Assembly: GCF_009769735.1 (NCBI RefSeq)
Contig: NZ_WSRO01000002.1
Span: 2,864,001-2,928,000, forward strand
DNA length: 64,000 nt
Origin: Streptomyces sp. BA2
Lineage (GTDB): Bacteria; Actinomycetota; Actinomycetes; Streptomycetales; Streptomycetaceae
Direction: 5' to 3'
How positions within the stretch are numbered: the first letter of the stretch is position 1; each line of letters starts with the position of its first letter. Below, one piece after another: positions 16,786-25,913 of the stretch. A program made the position numbers and the translations under genes. The notes beneath the pieces are model-generated. The model did not search any database. It worked only from the letters and a program-made list of their open reading frames with translations, and had not been told where the DNA came from.

Positions 16786-18198
16786 GTGACCCTGAATCCC
16801 CGCCAAGCCATCACCCTCTGCATAGCGCTGAGCCTGTGCGCGCTGCTCGTGGTGCCCGGCAACTTCCCCGGCCTGAGCGGCGACGCGCGGGTCACCCTCG
16901 CCGTGTTCGCCCTGGCGACCTGTGCGTGGATCGGTACGCCGATCGACGACACGTACATCGCGCTCGGCGCCGGGCTCGCGCTCACCGCGACCGGCGTGAT
17001 CAGCAGCGACACGCTCTTCGGCACCCTCGGTGACGAGACGGTCTGGCTGCTGATCTGCGCCTTCGTGCTCGCGGCCGCGGTGGCCCGCAGCGGTCTCGCG
17101 GGCCGGGCCGCGGCCTTTCTCGTCAGCGGGGCGCGCGGCGTACGGCAGTTGACGCATCTGACGACGGCCGCCCTGGTCGTGACGGCCTTCGCGGTGCCCG
17201 CCACGTCGGGCCGCGCCGCGCTCGCGCTGCCGGTCTTCCTCGCGCTCGCCAAGGTCCTCGCCGACCGGAAGCGCCTGGTGGTGATGCTGGCGCTGCTGTT
17301 CCCGACCGTCATCCTGCTCTCCGCGGTCGCGACCTTGATCGGCGCGGGCGCGCATCTGATCACGGTGTCCGTGCTGTGGGAGGCCACCGGGGAGCGGATC
17401 GGCTTCACGCAGTGGCTGCTGCTCGGCCTGCCGCTCGCCGTCGCCTCGTCCCATCTGGCGGCGGAGGCCGTCCTGTTGACGACGACCCGGCGGGCCGATC
17501 GCGAGGGCCCGGTCCTCATCACCGTCGAGCAGCTCCAGGAGCACAGCGAGCAGCCGGTCTCCGGGCCCTGGGAGCCCGCCGAGACGCGCTGCGCCCTCCT
17601 GCTCGCCACGGTCGTCGCGCTGTGGTGCAGCGAGCCGTTGCACCAAGTGCCGCCCGCCGTGGTCGCGTTGATCGGCGCGGTCGTCGCCTCGTCCCCCGCT
17701 CTTGGCACCGTACGCCTGAAGGACGCGCTGAAGACGGTGCCGTGGTCACTGCTGCTCTTCATGGCCGCGACCATGGCGATGGGCGTCGCGCTCGCCGAGT
17801 CGGGGGCGGCGAAGTGGCTGGTCGGCGGGGTTCCGCTCGACGTGTCGCCCTGGCTCTTCCTTGCCGTCGTCGTGGCGGTCAGCACGGCCGCGCACCTGGT
17901 CCTGCAGTCCCGCTCGGCCCGCTCGTCCGTCCTGGTCCCGCTGGTCGTCGCGGCGGCCGTCGGCGCGGGCGTCAACCCGGTCGCGGCCGCCCTCGCCTCC
18001 ACGGCGGCCGCCGGCTTCTGCCACACCCTGCCCGCATCCGCGAAGCCCGTCACGCTCTTCGCCGACATCCCCGGCACCCCCACCTACACCCCGCGCGACC
18101 TGCTGCGCCTCTCCGCGGTCCTGGCACCGCTTTCCGCCGCCCTCGTCCTGCTCTTCGCCGTGGCGCTCTGGCCGCTGCTCGGCGTACCCGTCCGCTGA
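16786..18198 (+). CDS. DASS/SLC13-like carboxylate or anion transporter
   Basis: This 470-aa protein has about eleven hydrophobic helices with internal repeat character: two similar halves separated by the charged loop TTTRRADREGPVLITVEQ near residue 240. The motifs VPATSGRAALALP and ALASTAAAGFCHTLPASAKP resemble the two re-entrant Ser/Asn-containing substrate loops of the divalent anion:sodium symporter family. It probably moves a small carboxylate across the membrane. A glycerate kinase gene follows after 43 nt, so glycerate is a plausible substrate. GTG at 16786 has no Shine-Dalgarno sequence. Its promoter carries copy 2 of the putative regulator site. Confidence 0.75.
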   Translation: MTLNPRQAITLCIALSLCALLVVPGNFPGLSGDARVTLAVFALATCAWIGTPIDDTYIALGAGLALTATGVISSDTLFGTLGDETVWLLICAFVLAAAVARSGLAGRAAAFLVSGARGVRQLTHLTTAALVVTAFAVPATSGRAALALPVFLALAKVLADRKRLVVMLALLFPTVILLSAVATLIGAGAHLITVSVLWEATGERIGFTQWLLLGLPLAVASSHLAAEAVLLTTTRRADREGPVLITVEQLQEHSEQPVSGPWEPAETRCALLLATVVALWCSEPLHQVPPAVVALIGAVVASSPALGTVRLKDALKTVPWSLLLFMAATMAMGVALAESGAAKWLVGGVPLDVSPWLFLAVVVAVSTAAHLVLQSRSARSSVLVPLVVAAAVGAGVNPVAAALASTAAAGFCHTLPASAKPVTLFADIPGTPTYTPRDLLRLSAVLAPLSAALVLLFAVALWPLLGVPVR

Positions 18199-18241
18199 AC
18201 CCGCCCTTGAACCCGCCCTTGAATCCACTCTGGAGACCCAC

Positions 18242-19450
18242 GTGCTGACCCACTTCGCCATCGCCCCCAGCGGCTTCAAGGAGTCCCTGTCCGCGCAGTC
18301 CGCGGCCGAGGCCATCGCCGAAGGAGTACGCCGTGTCGTGCCGCACGCCGAGACCGATCTGATCCCCCTGGTGGACGGCGGCGAGGGCACCGCGCGCGCC
18401 CTGGCCACCACGGGCGGCGGCCGCCTGGTCGCGCTGCCCGCCACCGGCCCGGTCGGCCAGCGGATCGGCACGCACTTCGCGCTGCTTCCGTCCGGCACCG
18501 CCGTGGTGGAGATGGCCGCGGTCGCCGGGCTCTCGCTGGTCCCGCGCGATCTGCGCGACCCGGGCGCCACGACGACGTACGGCGTGGGCGAGCTGATCCG
18601 CGCCGCGCTCGACGCGGGTGCCCGCCGCATCCTGGTGGGCTGCGGCGACTCCGGCACGTCGGACGGGGGCGCGGGGGCGCTCCAGGCGCTCGGCGCCCGG
18701 CTCCTGGACGCGGACGGCTGGGAACTGCCGTGCGGCGGCAGCGAGTTGACCCGGCTGAGCCGCATCGACCCCTCGGGCCTCGACCCCCGCCTGAAGGTCA
18801 CCGAGATCCGCGTCGCCTGCAACCCCTTCAACGTCCTGACCGGCGAGCGCGGCGTCGCCCGCGTCTTCGGCCCGCAGAAGGGCGCCACCCCCACGCAGGT
18901 GGAACAGCTGGCGGCGGGCCTGGAGCACTGGGCGCACGTCCTGACCCGCGACCTGCACGTCACCGCGGACCTCTCCCTCGGCCCCGGAACGGGCGCCTCC
19001 GGCGGCCTGGGAGCCGGTCTCGCGGCGCTCGGCGCCCAGCTCCTCCCCCGCTTCGACGTCCTGCTCGACCACCTGGACCTGGACGCCCGCCTGGCCCGCG
19101 CCGACCTCGTCGTCACCGCCGAGGGAGCCCTGGACCACCAGACGCCGCGCGGCAAGGTCCCCGCCGAAGTGGCTCGGCGCGCCAAGCTCTCCGGCCGCCC
19201 TGTCCTGGTCCTCGCGGGCACGATCGGCCAGGGCGCGCACCACGTACGGGAGGAGGGCGTGGACGCCTACAGCGCGATCCTGCCCGCTCCGGTCTCGCTG
19301 ACCGAGGCACTAGGGAGGGGGGCTGAGTTCCTCACCGACGCGACCGAGCGCGCCCTGCGGATGATCGTCCTGGGGTCACGTCTGAGGGGACGGCCCAAGG
19401 CTCAGGCCGCCGTGGTGTCCGGCACGCAACGCCCGTCCTCCGTGCGGTAG
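18242..19450 (+). CDS. Glycerate kinase (GarK family)
   Basis: This 402-aa protein has the glycerate 2-kinase features: APSGFKESLSAQSAAEAIAEG at the N-terminus, the VDGGEGT motif (about residue 44), GCGDSGTSDGGAG in the middle and VTAEGALDHQT near the end. It should phosphorylate D-glycerate, feeding it to glycolysis. GTG at 18242 has TGGAGA upstream. It is 43 nt from the transporter gene and probably cotranscribed. The short gap holds an imperfect duplicated segment around CCCGCCCTTGAA. The last 49 nt overlap the convergent aminotransferase gene. Confidence 0.9.
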   Translation: MLTHFAIAPSGFKESLSAQSAAEAIAEGVRRVVPHAETDLIPLVDGGEGTARALATTGGGRLVALPATGPVGQRIGTHFALLPSGTAVVEMAAVAGLSLVPRDLRDPGATTTYGVGELIRAALDAGARRILVGCGDSGTSDGGAGALQALGARLLDADGWELPCGGSELTRLSRIDPSGLDPRLKVTEIRVACNPFNVLTGERGVARVFGPQKGATPTQVEQLAAGLEHWAHVLTRDLHVTADLSLGPGTGASGGLGAGLAALGAQLLPRFDVLLDHLDLDARLARADLVVTAEGALDHQTPRGKVPAEVARRAKLSGRPVLVLAGTIGQGAHHVREEGVDAYSAILPAPVSLTEALGRGAEFLTDATERALRMIVLGSRLRGRPKAQAAVVSGTQRPSSVR

Positions 19451-20775
19451 TTCCAGCGCGCGCCGTCCGCCACGAGCTCCTTGACGGCGCGCACGAAACG
19501 CTCCACGTGCTCGTCGGGGGTGCCCGCGCCGAAGCTGACGCGGATGGCGTTCAGGGACTTCTCGCCGGGCGCGGCCTCGGGGGCGCCGCACTCGCCCTGG
19601 GACTGCGGGTCGCTGCCGAGCAGGGTGCGCACCAGCGGGTGGGCGCAGAAGAGACCGTCGCGTACGCCGATGCCGTACTCGGCGGAGAGCGCGGCGGCGA
19701 AGTGCGAGCTGTTCCAGCCGTCGACGACGAAGGAGATGACGCCGACGCGCGGCGCGTCGTCGCCGAAGAGCGAGAGCACCTTCACCGCGGGCACCTCGGC
19801 GAGTCCGTCGCGCACCTTCGCGATGAGGTGGCGCTCACGGGCGACGAGCTCGTCGAAGCCCGCCTCGGTCAGCGCCTTGCAGGCGGAGGCGATCGAGTAC
19901 ACGCCGATGACGTTCGGCGAACCCGCCTCGTGCCGCGCGGCGGTGTCGTGCCACTCGACGTCCACGCCGCCATCGGTGCGCCGCGCGACCTTCCGCGACG
20001 CGCCGCCGCCCGCGAGGTAGGGCTCGGCCTCCTTCAGCCAGTCGGAGCGGCCCGCGAGGACGCCCGAGCCGAAGGGCGCGTACAGCTTGTGACCGGAGAA
20101 GGCGACCCAGTCGACGTCCAACTCGCTGATGGAGACCGGGTGGTGGGGCGCGAGCTGCGCGGCGTCCAGGACGATGCGGGCGCCGTGCGCGTGGGCGGCG
20201 GCGGCCAGCTCCTTGACCGGCCACAGCTCACCGGTGACGTTCGACGCTCCGGTCACGCAGACCAGGGCGGGCCCGTAGGGATCGCGGTCGGCGAGGGCGC
20301 GCTCCAGGGTGGCGACGGCCTGGTCGGGGGTGCGCGGGGCGTTCAGGTACGTCACGCGGGCGTCGCGCCAGGGCAGCAGCGATGCGTGGTGCTCGGTCTC
20401 GAAGACGAAGACCTGGCAGTCGGCGGGGAGCACGGCGGCCAGCAGGCCCAGCGAATCGGTGGTCGAACGGGTGAAGACGACCTGGTCGTCCTCGCGGCAG
20501 CCGAGGAACTCGGCGACGGTGACCCGGCTGTTCTCGAAGAGGTCGGTGGAGAGCTGCGAGAGGTACCCGGCACCACGGTGCACGCTGCCGTAGTACGGCG
20601 CGTACGCGGCCACGTCGTCCCACACCCGCTGCAGGGCCGGGGCGCTCGCGGCGTAGTCGAGCGCCGCGTAGGTCACCTCGCCGCCGGTGACGAGCGGCAC
20701 GGTGACGTCACGGCCGAGGACGGGCAGCGGAGCGGCACAGACGGATCGGTCGGCGGCAGCGGTGGTGACAGACAT
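19402..20775 (-). CDS. Class V aminotransferase, cysteine-desulfurase-like
   Basis: This 457-aa PLP enzyme carries the Schiff-base lysine K230 (SGHKLYAPFG), DAAQLAPHHP and a cysteine at C377 (LFCAHP) in the region of the active-site loop. It belongs to the cysteine desulfurase / selenocysteine lyase superfamily. ATG at 20775 is preferred because CGGGAG lies about 6 nt upstream; GTG at 20808 has none. A SAM-IV riboswitch precedes it, so expression should respond to S-adenosylmethionine, which ties the enzyme to sulfur-amino-acid metabolism. The true substrate may be a cysteine conjugate rather than free cysteine. Confidence 0.88.
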   Translation of the reverse strand: MSVTTAAADRSVCAAPLPVLGRDVTVPLVTGGEVTYAALDYAASAPALQRVWDDVAAYAPYYGSVHRGAGYLSQLSTDLFENSRVTVAEFLGCREDDQVVFTRSTTDSLGLLAAVLPADCQVFVFETEHHASLLPWRDARVTYLNAPRTPDQAVATLERALADRDPYGPALVCVTGASNVTGELWPVKELAAAAHAHGARIVLDAAQLAPHHPVSISELDVDWVAFSGHKLYAPFGSGVLAGRSDWLKEAEPYLAGGGASRKVARRTDGGVDVEWHDTAARHEAGSPNVIGVYSIASACKALTEAGFDELVARERHLIAKVRDGLAEVPAVKVLSLFGDDAPRVGVISFVVDGWNSSHFAAALSAEYGIGVRDGLFCAHPLVRTLLGSDPQSQGECGAPEAAPGEKSLNAIRVSFGAGTPDEHVERFVRAVKELVADGARWNYRTEDGRCVPDTTAA

Positions 20776-20940
20776 GGCGAACTCCCGTGGGAAGGCAGGC
20801 GAGTTCACTGCGAGAGCGCTCGTACGGCGCCGCAGTGATGAAGAGAAAAGGAGGTGCGGAAAAGGGGCCGGAAAGCCCTATCGCATTCGCTTGCTCACGA
20901 GACTGCTCCCTTGAGGACCAGGACCCCAGGGTTGTTCGCA

Positions 20941-21059
20941 GGGGTCCGCGCTTGCCATGGACCTTGCTGTCCACGGCCTGGTCTTCACCCGGGGCACCCC
21001 GCCACGGACGGAGGGTTGCCGGACAGCGAGCCGGGGCCTAATCGCTGTCACTCATGACC
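20941..21059 (-). ncRNA. SAM-IV riboswitch
   Basis: On the minus strand the leader begins GGTCATGAGTGACAGC, then has the paired GGCTCGCTGTCCGGCAACC, a CCTCCGTCCGTGG arm, the core GGGGTGCCCCGGGTGAAGACC and a final GGACAGCAAGGTCC arm. This matches the actinobacterial SAM-IV aptamer as I remember it, including the GCAACC and GGGTGAAGACC blocks. The GGACCCC/GGGGTCC hairpin at 20921-20947 touches its 3' end and could be part of the expression platform. About 165 nt separate it from the ATG at 20775. Confidence 0.88.
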
Positions 21060-21088
21060 TGCGCAGCATCTTGCCACACGATCTTCTC

Positions 21089-21129
21089 GGTGCCCACCGC
21101 AGTCCGGCATCCGGACTGCGGTGGGCACC
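21089..21129 (-). terminator. trpD terminator hairpin
   Basis: Two perfect 19-nt arms (GGTGCCCACCGCAGTCCGG and its complement) flank a 3-nt loop, 4 nt beyond the trpD stop codon. It isolates trpD from the SAM-IV leader downstream. Confidence 0.88.
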
Positions 21130-21133
21130 ACAC

Positions 21134-22198
21134 TCACCTGTTGCTGGCCGCCACCCACAGCTCAAGGGCCTTCTTCGCGGCCCCGGAGTCGATCGCCTGC
21201 GCCGCCTTCGCGATGCCGGCGCCGATCTGCTCCACGAGGGTCCCCTCGCCCGGCGAGAGGGCCACCAGGGCCGCCGCCGTGTTGAGCAGCACGGCGTCCC
21301 GCACAGGGCCCTTCTCGCCGTCCAGGAGGCGCAGCGCCACCTCGGCGTTGTACGAGGCGTCGGCGCCCCGCAGCGCCTCGACGGGGACGAGGTCGATGCC
21401 GACGTCCCGCGGGTCGAAGGCCTCCTCGCGCACGGCGCCGTCCCGTACGACCCAGACCCGGGACGTCGAGGTGGTCGTCAGCTCATCGAGGCCGTCGTCG
21501 CCGCGGAAGACGAGGGAGGAGTTCCCGCGCTCGGCGAAGACCCCGGCCACGATCGGCGCCATCCGCGGGTCGGCGACCCCGACCGCCTGGGCGCGCACCT
21601 TGGCCGGGTTGGTGAGCGGACCGAGGGCGTTGAAGACGGTCCGGATGCCCAACTGGCTGCGCGCCGCTCCGGCATGCCGCAGCGCCGGGTGGAACTTCAC
21701 GGCGAAGCAGAAGGTGATCCCGGCTTCCTCGGCCACCTCCACGACCCGATTCAGCGGCAGCTCGAGGTTCACCCCGAGCTTCTCCAGGACGTCGGAGGCG
21801 CCCGATGCGCTGGAGGCCGCGCGGTTGCCGTGCTTGACGACCTTCGCGCCCGCGCCCGCGGCCACGATCGCGGACATCGTGGAGATGTTGACGGTCTTGG
21901 CACCGTCACCGCCGGTGCCGACGATGTCGACGGTCTGCCCCGGCACCTCGATCACATTGGCGTGCTCGTACATCGTGCGTACGAGGCCGGAGATCTCCTC
22001 CACGGTCTCGCCCTTGGCCCGCAGCGCGACCATGAAGCCCGCGATCTGCGCGTCGGTCGCCTCGCCGCGCATGATGCGGTCCATGGCCCAGGCGGTGTCC
22101 TCTGCGCTCTGGTCGCGCCCCTCGAGCAGCCCGTTCAGTACACCGGGCCAGGAACGGGCCGCCGCGGTGTTGCCTCCTGCGGGGGTCACAGCGCTCAT
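21134..22198 (-). CDS. trpD: Anthranilate phosphoribosyltransferase
   Basis: This 354-aa enzyme transfers the phosphoribosyl group of PRPP to anthranilate, the second step of tryptophan synthesis. The signature [17 protein letters not shown], the KHGNRAASS glycine-rich loop and [10 protein letters not shown] are present. Length is normal. ATG at 22198 has CCAGGAG upstream at good spacing; ATG at 22279 has no support. It stands alone, not in a trp operon, directly after the qcrCAB terminator, an arrangement shared with mycobacteria (recalled). No Trp-rich leader peptide is visible in the 140-nt gap. Confidence 0.95.
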   Translation of the reverse strand: MSAVTPAGGNTAAARSWPGVLNGLLEGRDQSAEDTAWAMDRIMRGEATDAQIAGFMVALRAKGETVEEISGLVRTMYEHANVIEVPGQTVDIVGTGGDGAKTVNISTMSAIVAAGAGAKVVKHGNRAASSASGASDVLEKLGVNLELPLNRVVEVAEEAGITFCFAVKFHPALRHAGAARSQLGIRTVFNALGPLTNPAKVRAQAVGVADPRMAPIVAGVFAERGNSSLVFRGDDGLDELTTTSTSRVWVVRDGAVREEAFDPRDVGIDLVPVEALRGADASYNAEVALRLLDGEKGPVRDAVLLNTAAALVALSPGEGTLVEQIGAGIAKAAQAIDSGAAKKALELWVAASNR

Positions 22199-22261
22199 AT
22201 GCCGCTCCTGGGTTCGTCTAGGCAGGGTCAGGAACACCTTATCCAGCTCCGGGGACGGCAA

Positions 22262-22302
22262 AGAGCCCCGTCCATGCACTGGAACGCATGGGACGGGGCT
22301 CT
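22262..22302 (-). terminator. ctaE-qcrCAB terminator
   Basis: A 12-bp stem, AGAGCCCCGTCC pairing with GGACGGGGCTCT, encloses a 17-nt loop whose bases can also pair (ATGC/GCAT). It lies 36 nt after the qcrB stop. Confidence 0.82.
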
Positions 22303-22337
22303 CGCCGTGGCGACCTTGTGGTCAGAGCTTCAGAGGA

Positions 22338-23969
22338 TCAGTGGTGGCCGTGGCCGCTCGTGATCTCCTTGTACTCCTCGGTGGTGGGCTTGGGGATCTG
22401 GTTGTCCTCCCCGTAGTAGCCCTTGCTGAGCTTGGCCCGGAGCTTCTGCGAACCGGACACCTTGCGCTCGACGCCGTTCTCGTCGACCGAGGGGCCGATC
22501 TCGAGCGGCGCGTACTGCTCGTGCGCGGTGAGCGTGTGCAGCTGCTCCTGGTTGAGCGGCTCGTGGACCTCGATGAACTCACCGTGCGGCAGGCGCTTGA
22601 TGATGCCCGACTCGCGGCCGTGCAGGACCTTCTCCTTGTCACGCCGCTGCAGACCCAGGCAGATCCGCTTGGTGATGACGAAGGCGAGGACCGGTGCCAC
22701 GAAGAAGGCGATGCGCACGAACCAGGTGATCGCGTTGATCGACAGATGGAAGTGCGTGGCCCAGAGGTCGTTTCCACCACCGATCAGCAGCACCATGTAC
22801 CAGGTGATCCAGGCGACACCGAACGCCGTCCGGGTCGGGACGTTGCGCGGGCGGTCCAGGATGTGGTGCTCGCGCTTGTCGCCGGTGACCCACGACTCGA
22901 TGAACGGGTAGACCGCGATCGCGACCAGGACCAGCGGGAAGATGATCAGCGGGATGAACACGCCCAGGACGAGCGTGTGACCCCAGGCATTGATCTCCCA
23001 GCCCGGCATGAAACGGATCAGGCCTTCGGAGAAGCCCATGTACCAGTCGGGCTGGGCGCCGGTCGACACCTGGTCCGGCCGATAGGGGCCAAGGGCCCAG
23101 ATCGGGTTGATCGTGGCGATCGCCGAGATGGCCGCGATGATGCCGAAGACCAGGAAGAAGAAGCCTCCGGCCTTGGCCATGTAGACCGGGAGCAGCGGCA
23201 TGCCGACGACGTTCTTGTTCGTCTTGCCGGGGCCCGCGAACTGCGTGTGCTTGTGGAAGAACACCAGGATCAGGTGGGCCACCAGGAGGCCCATCATGAT
23301 GCCGGGCAGCAGCAGGATGTGGACCGAGTAGAACCGGCCCACGAAGTCCCCGCCGGGGAACTCCCCGCCGAACAGGAACATCGACAGGTACGTGCCCACG
23401 AGCGGCACGGACAGGATCGCGCCCTGCATGAAGCGCACACCGGTGCCGGAGAGCAGGTCGTCCGGGAGCGAGTAACCGGTGAAGCCGGTGAACATGCCCA
23501 GGACGAACAGCAGGAAGCCGAAGATCCAGTTGACCTCGCGGGGCTTGCGGAAGGCACCCGTGAAGAAGACGCGCATCATGTGCACGAACATCGCCGCGAG
23601 GAAGATCAGCGCCGCCCAGTGGTGGATCTGCCGGATCAGCAGACCACCACGCACATCGAAGCTGATGTGCATGGTCGAGTTGAACGCCTCGGACATCAGC
23701 TGACCCTGCAGCGGGACGTAACTGCCGTGGTACTCCACCTCGTTCATCGACGGGTGGAAGAACAGCGTCAGATACACACCCGTGAGGATGATGATGATGA
23801 AGCTGTAGAGCGCGATCTCACCGAGCATGAAGGACCAGTGGTCCGGGAAGATCTTGCGCATGTTGGCCTTGGCCAGGGAGTAGATCCCCAAGCGGCCGTC
23901 GGCCCAGTCGGCGACCCGCTCACCGGCGGGCGCCTCCTTCTTGCGGTTGTCGTTCGCCGTAGTGCTCAT
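22338..23969 (-). CDS. qcrB: Cytochrome bc1 complex cytochrome b subunit
   Basis: This 543-aa membrane protein is the diheme cytochrome b of the actinobacterial bc1 complex, which oxidises menaquinol. It has the haem-ligand helices (IHHWAALIFLAAMFVHMMRVF; VHILLLPGIMMGLLVAHLILVFFHKH), the Qo-site PDW in place of PEWY (AQPDWYMGF) and the extended polar C-terminal tail of about 120 residues typical of Actinobacteria. ATG at 23969 overlaps the qcrA stop (ATGA) and follows TGGGAGCG. The C-terminus is His-rich (SGHGHH). It ends the ctaE-qcrCAB operon. Confidence 0.96.
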   Translation of the reverse strand: MSTTANDNRKKEAPAGERVADWADGRLGIYSLAKANMRKIFPDHWSFMLGEIALYSFIIIILTGVYLTLFFHPSMNEVEYHGSYVPLQGQLMSEAFNSTMHISFDVRGGLLIRQIHHWAALIFLAAMFVHMMRVFFTGAFRKPREVNWIFGFLLFVLGMFTGFTGYSLPDDLLSGTGVRFMQGAILSVPLVGTYLSMFLFGGEFPGGDFVGRFYSVHILLLPGIMMGLLVAHLILVFFHKHTQFAGPGKTNKNVVGMPLLPVYMAKAGGFFFLVFGIIAAISAIATINPIWALGPYRPDQVSTGAQPDWYMGFSEGLIRFMPGWEINAWGHTLVLGVFIPLIIFPLVLVAIAVYPFIESWVTGDKREHHILDRPRNVPTRTAFGVAWITWYMVLLIGGGNDLWATHFHLSINAITWFVRIAFFVAPVLAFVITKRICLGLQRRDKEKVLHGRESGIIKRLPHGEFIEVHEPLNQEQLHTLTAHEQYAPLEIGPSVDENGVERKVSGSQKLRAKLSKGYYGEDNQIPKPTTEEYKEITSGHGHH

Positions 23970-25024
23970 CCGCGCTCCCAGAATGCAGGACCGACGGGCT
24001 CAGCGAAGTCGCCGAGCGCCTCGAGGTAGCCCTCTTCGTTCACGCCGATGCGCAGCTGCGGCAGCGCGTGACCGGCCGGGCCGAAGATCACTCGGGCACC
24101 GTCGGAGAGGTCGAAGGTGGACTGGTGGCACGGGCAGAGGACGTGGTGCGTCTGCTGCTCGTACAGGGAGATCGGGCAGCCGACGTGGGTGCAGATCTTG
24201 GAGTACGCGACGACACCGTCGTGCGACCACTCGAGCTCCTGCTTGTCCTTGATGTTGTCCGGCTGGATCCGGACGATCATCAGGGCCGCCTTGGCGATCT
24301 CCTTCTGGAAGTCGTGGTCGTGCTCCTCCAGGCCCTCGGGCTTGGCGAAGGTCAGCGAACCGACCTGGACGTCCGACGGACGCAGCGGCTCGTTCGTGTT
24401 CATGTTCACGAGCAGCTTGCCCTTGGCCCACAGCGTGTGCCGCAGCTTGTCCTCGGGCAGCGGCCCGAGGTCGCGCAGCAGGACGACGCCGGAGAGCGGC
24501 ACCATGGCGAGCGCGCCGAACATCGTGTTGCGGATCAGCTTGCGCCGGCCGAACTGCGACTCCGCGGCACCGGCCTTGAAGTCGGCCATGACCTTGGCCC
24601 TGACCTCGGGCTCGGCCGCGATGGGGTGCCGCTCGTCGGCGACCTCCACATCGGACATCAGGGTGCGGGCCCAGTGGACCGCGCCCGCGCCGATGCAGAA
24701 GAGCGCGATGCCCAGGGTCATGCCCAGGGAGAAGTTCAGCGCGCTGATGTGGCCGATCGGCCAGATGTAGATGCTCTTGTCGACCGGGAACGACACGAAC
24801 GAGGCGATGAAGCCGACCGTGGCGAGCATCGACAACGTGAACAGGAAGGCAACCGCACGCTCGGAACGCCTGGCGGCCCGCTCGTCGATGTCCTGGACAC
24901 GGTGCTCGTGGGGCGGCAGCCCCGGGTCGGCGAACGGGTTCTCGTCCGCGACTGCCACCGAGCTGTGCTCGGTCTCCTGCACGCTGGGCAGGGTCTTCTC
25001 TTCTGGATTCTCTTGGCTACTCAT
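23966..25024 (-). CDS. qcrA: Cytochrome bc1 complex Rieske iron-sulfur subunit
   Basis: This 352-aa protein has three membrane helices (about 58-80, 95-118 and 165-185), as is typical for actinobacterial Rieske proteins, then the Rieske domain with C278-x-H280 and C283 (CTHVGC) and C297-P-C299-H300 (CPCHQS). C297 and H300 complete the 2Fe-2S ligands and C283/C299 form the disulfide. It passes electrons from menaquinol to QcrC. ATG at 25024 overlaps the qcrC stop by 4 nt. A longer in-frame start at 25060 would lie inside qcrC and is not needed. Confidence 0.96.
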   Translation of the reverse strand: MSSQENPEEKTLPSVQETEHSSVAVADENPFADPGLPPHEHRVQDIDERAARRSERAVAFLFTLSMLATVGFIASFVSFPVDKSIYIWPIGHISALNFSLGMTLGIALFCIGAGAVHWARTLMSDVEVADERHPIAAEPEVRAKVMADFKAGAAESQFGRRKLIRNTMFGALAMVPLSGVVLLRDLGPLPEDKLRHTLWAKGKLLVNMNTNEPLRPSDVQVGSLTFAKPEGLEEHDHDFQKEIAKAALMIVRIQPDNIKDKQELEWSHDGVVAYSKICTHVGCPISLYEQQTHHVLCPCHQSTFDLSDGARVIFGPAGHALPQLRIGVNEEGYLEALGDFAEPVGPAFWERG

Positions 25025-25830
25025 GACTTCTTGGCCTTTGCGGTCCGAGCGGCGACCCACACGGCGACCGCGATCAGCGAGCCGAGACCGAAGATCCAGC
25101 CGAACAGGCCTTCACTGACCGGACCCAGGCCACCCAGCTTGAGACCGCCAGGGCTCTCGGTCTGTTCGCCGTTGACCGCGTCGAGGTACGCGATGATGTC
25201 CTTTTTGTTCTTCTCCGGCATGATCGTGTCGGGGAAGGACGGCATGTTCTGCGGGCCGGTCTGCATGGCCTCGTAGATGTGCTTCGGGGACACATCCTCC
25301 AACGAAGGAGCGAACTTGCCCTTCGTCAACGCGCCACCCTCACCGGTGAAGTTGTGGCACTGCGCGCAGTTGGTGCGGAACAGCTCGCCACCCTTGGCGA
25401 TGTCCGCACCCTCCGGGCTGTACTGCTTCTCGGTGGGGATGGTCGGGCCCGCGCCCAGCGAGGCGATGTACGCCGCGAGCTGGTCGATCTGGGCCTGGTT
25501 GTAGATGGCCTTCTTCTTCGGCGCCTGGGCGCCCGGCTGCTGGAGCGGCATACGGCCGGTGCTGACCTGGAAGTCGACGGCGGCTGCGCCGACGCCCACC
25601 AGGCTAGGACCGTCGGAGGACCCCTGACCGCCGGTTCCGTGGCAGCTGGAGCAGCCCACGGAGTACAACTTCTTGCCCTCGTCGATGGCGAGGGACTGGG
25701 CGGTGTCGTCGGCCTGCGCCTTGTCCGCGGGTGCGAACGCGGCGTACAGCCCCCCGGTGGCCGCCAGCGCGAGGAGTAGGACGACGACCGCCGCCAGCGG
25801 GTGGCGTCGTCGTGCGGAGAGCTTTTTCAC
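25021..25830 (-). CDS. qcrC: Cytochrome bc1 complex diheme cytochrome c subunit
   Basis: This 269-aa protein has an N-terminal membrane anchor (about 11-33), two class I cytochrome c domains with C60-S-S-C63-H64 and C155-A-Q-C158-H159, and a C-terminal helix (about 240-262). The diheme form replaces a soluble cytochrome c and passes electrons directly to the aa3 oxidase in a supercomplex. GTG at 25830 follows a GGGG run. It overlaps qcrA by 4 nt and is 83 nt downstream of ctaE. Confidence 0.96.
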   Translation of the reverse strand: MKKLSARRRHPLAAVVVLLLALAATGGLYAAFAPADKAQADDTAQSLAIDEGKKLYSVGCSSCHGTGGQGSSDGPSLVGVGAAAVDFQVSTGRMPLQQPGAQAPKKKAIYNQAQIDQLAAYIASLGAGPTIPTEKQYSPEGADIAKGGELFRTNCAQCHNFTGEGGALTKGKFAPSLEDVSPKHIYEAMQTGPQNMPSFPDTIMPEKNKKDIIAYLDAVNGEQTESPGGLKLGGLGPVSEGLFGWIFGLGSLIAVAVWVAARTAKAKKS

Positions 25831-25913
25831 GGATTACCCCGGTGTCAGGATCTTCTGCGTCGATGCTTCTGGAATGAGTCGGTACGTCGGGCCCGTCTGA
25901 GCCCGGCCCCCGT

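Noticed and set aside
20878..20958. 26-codon ORF (ATG 20958) in the aminotransferase leader
   Set aside because: It starts within the SAM-IV aptamer region and has only a weak, closely spaced AAGG; not supported as a leader peptide.
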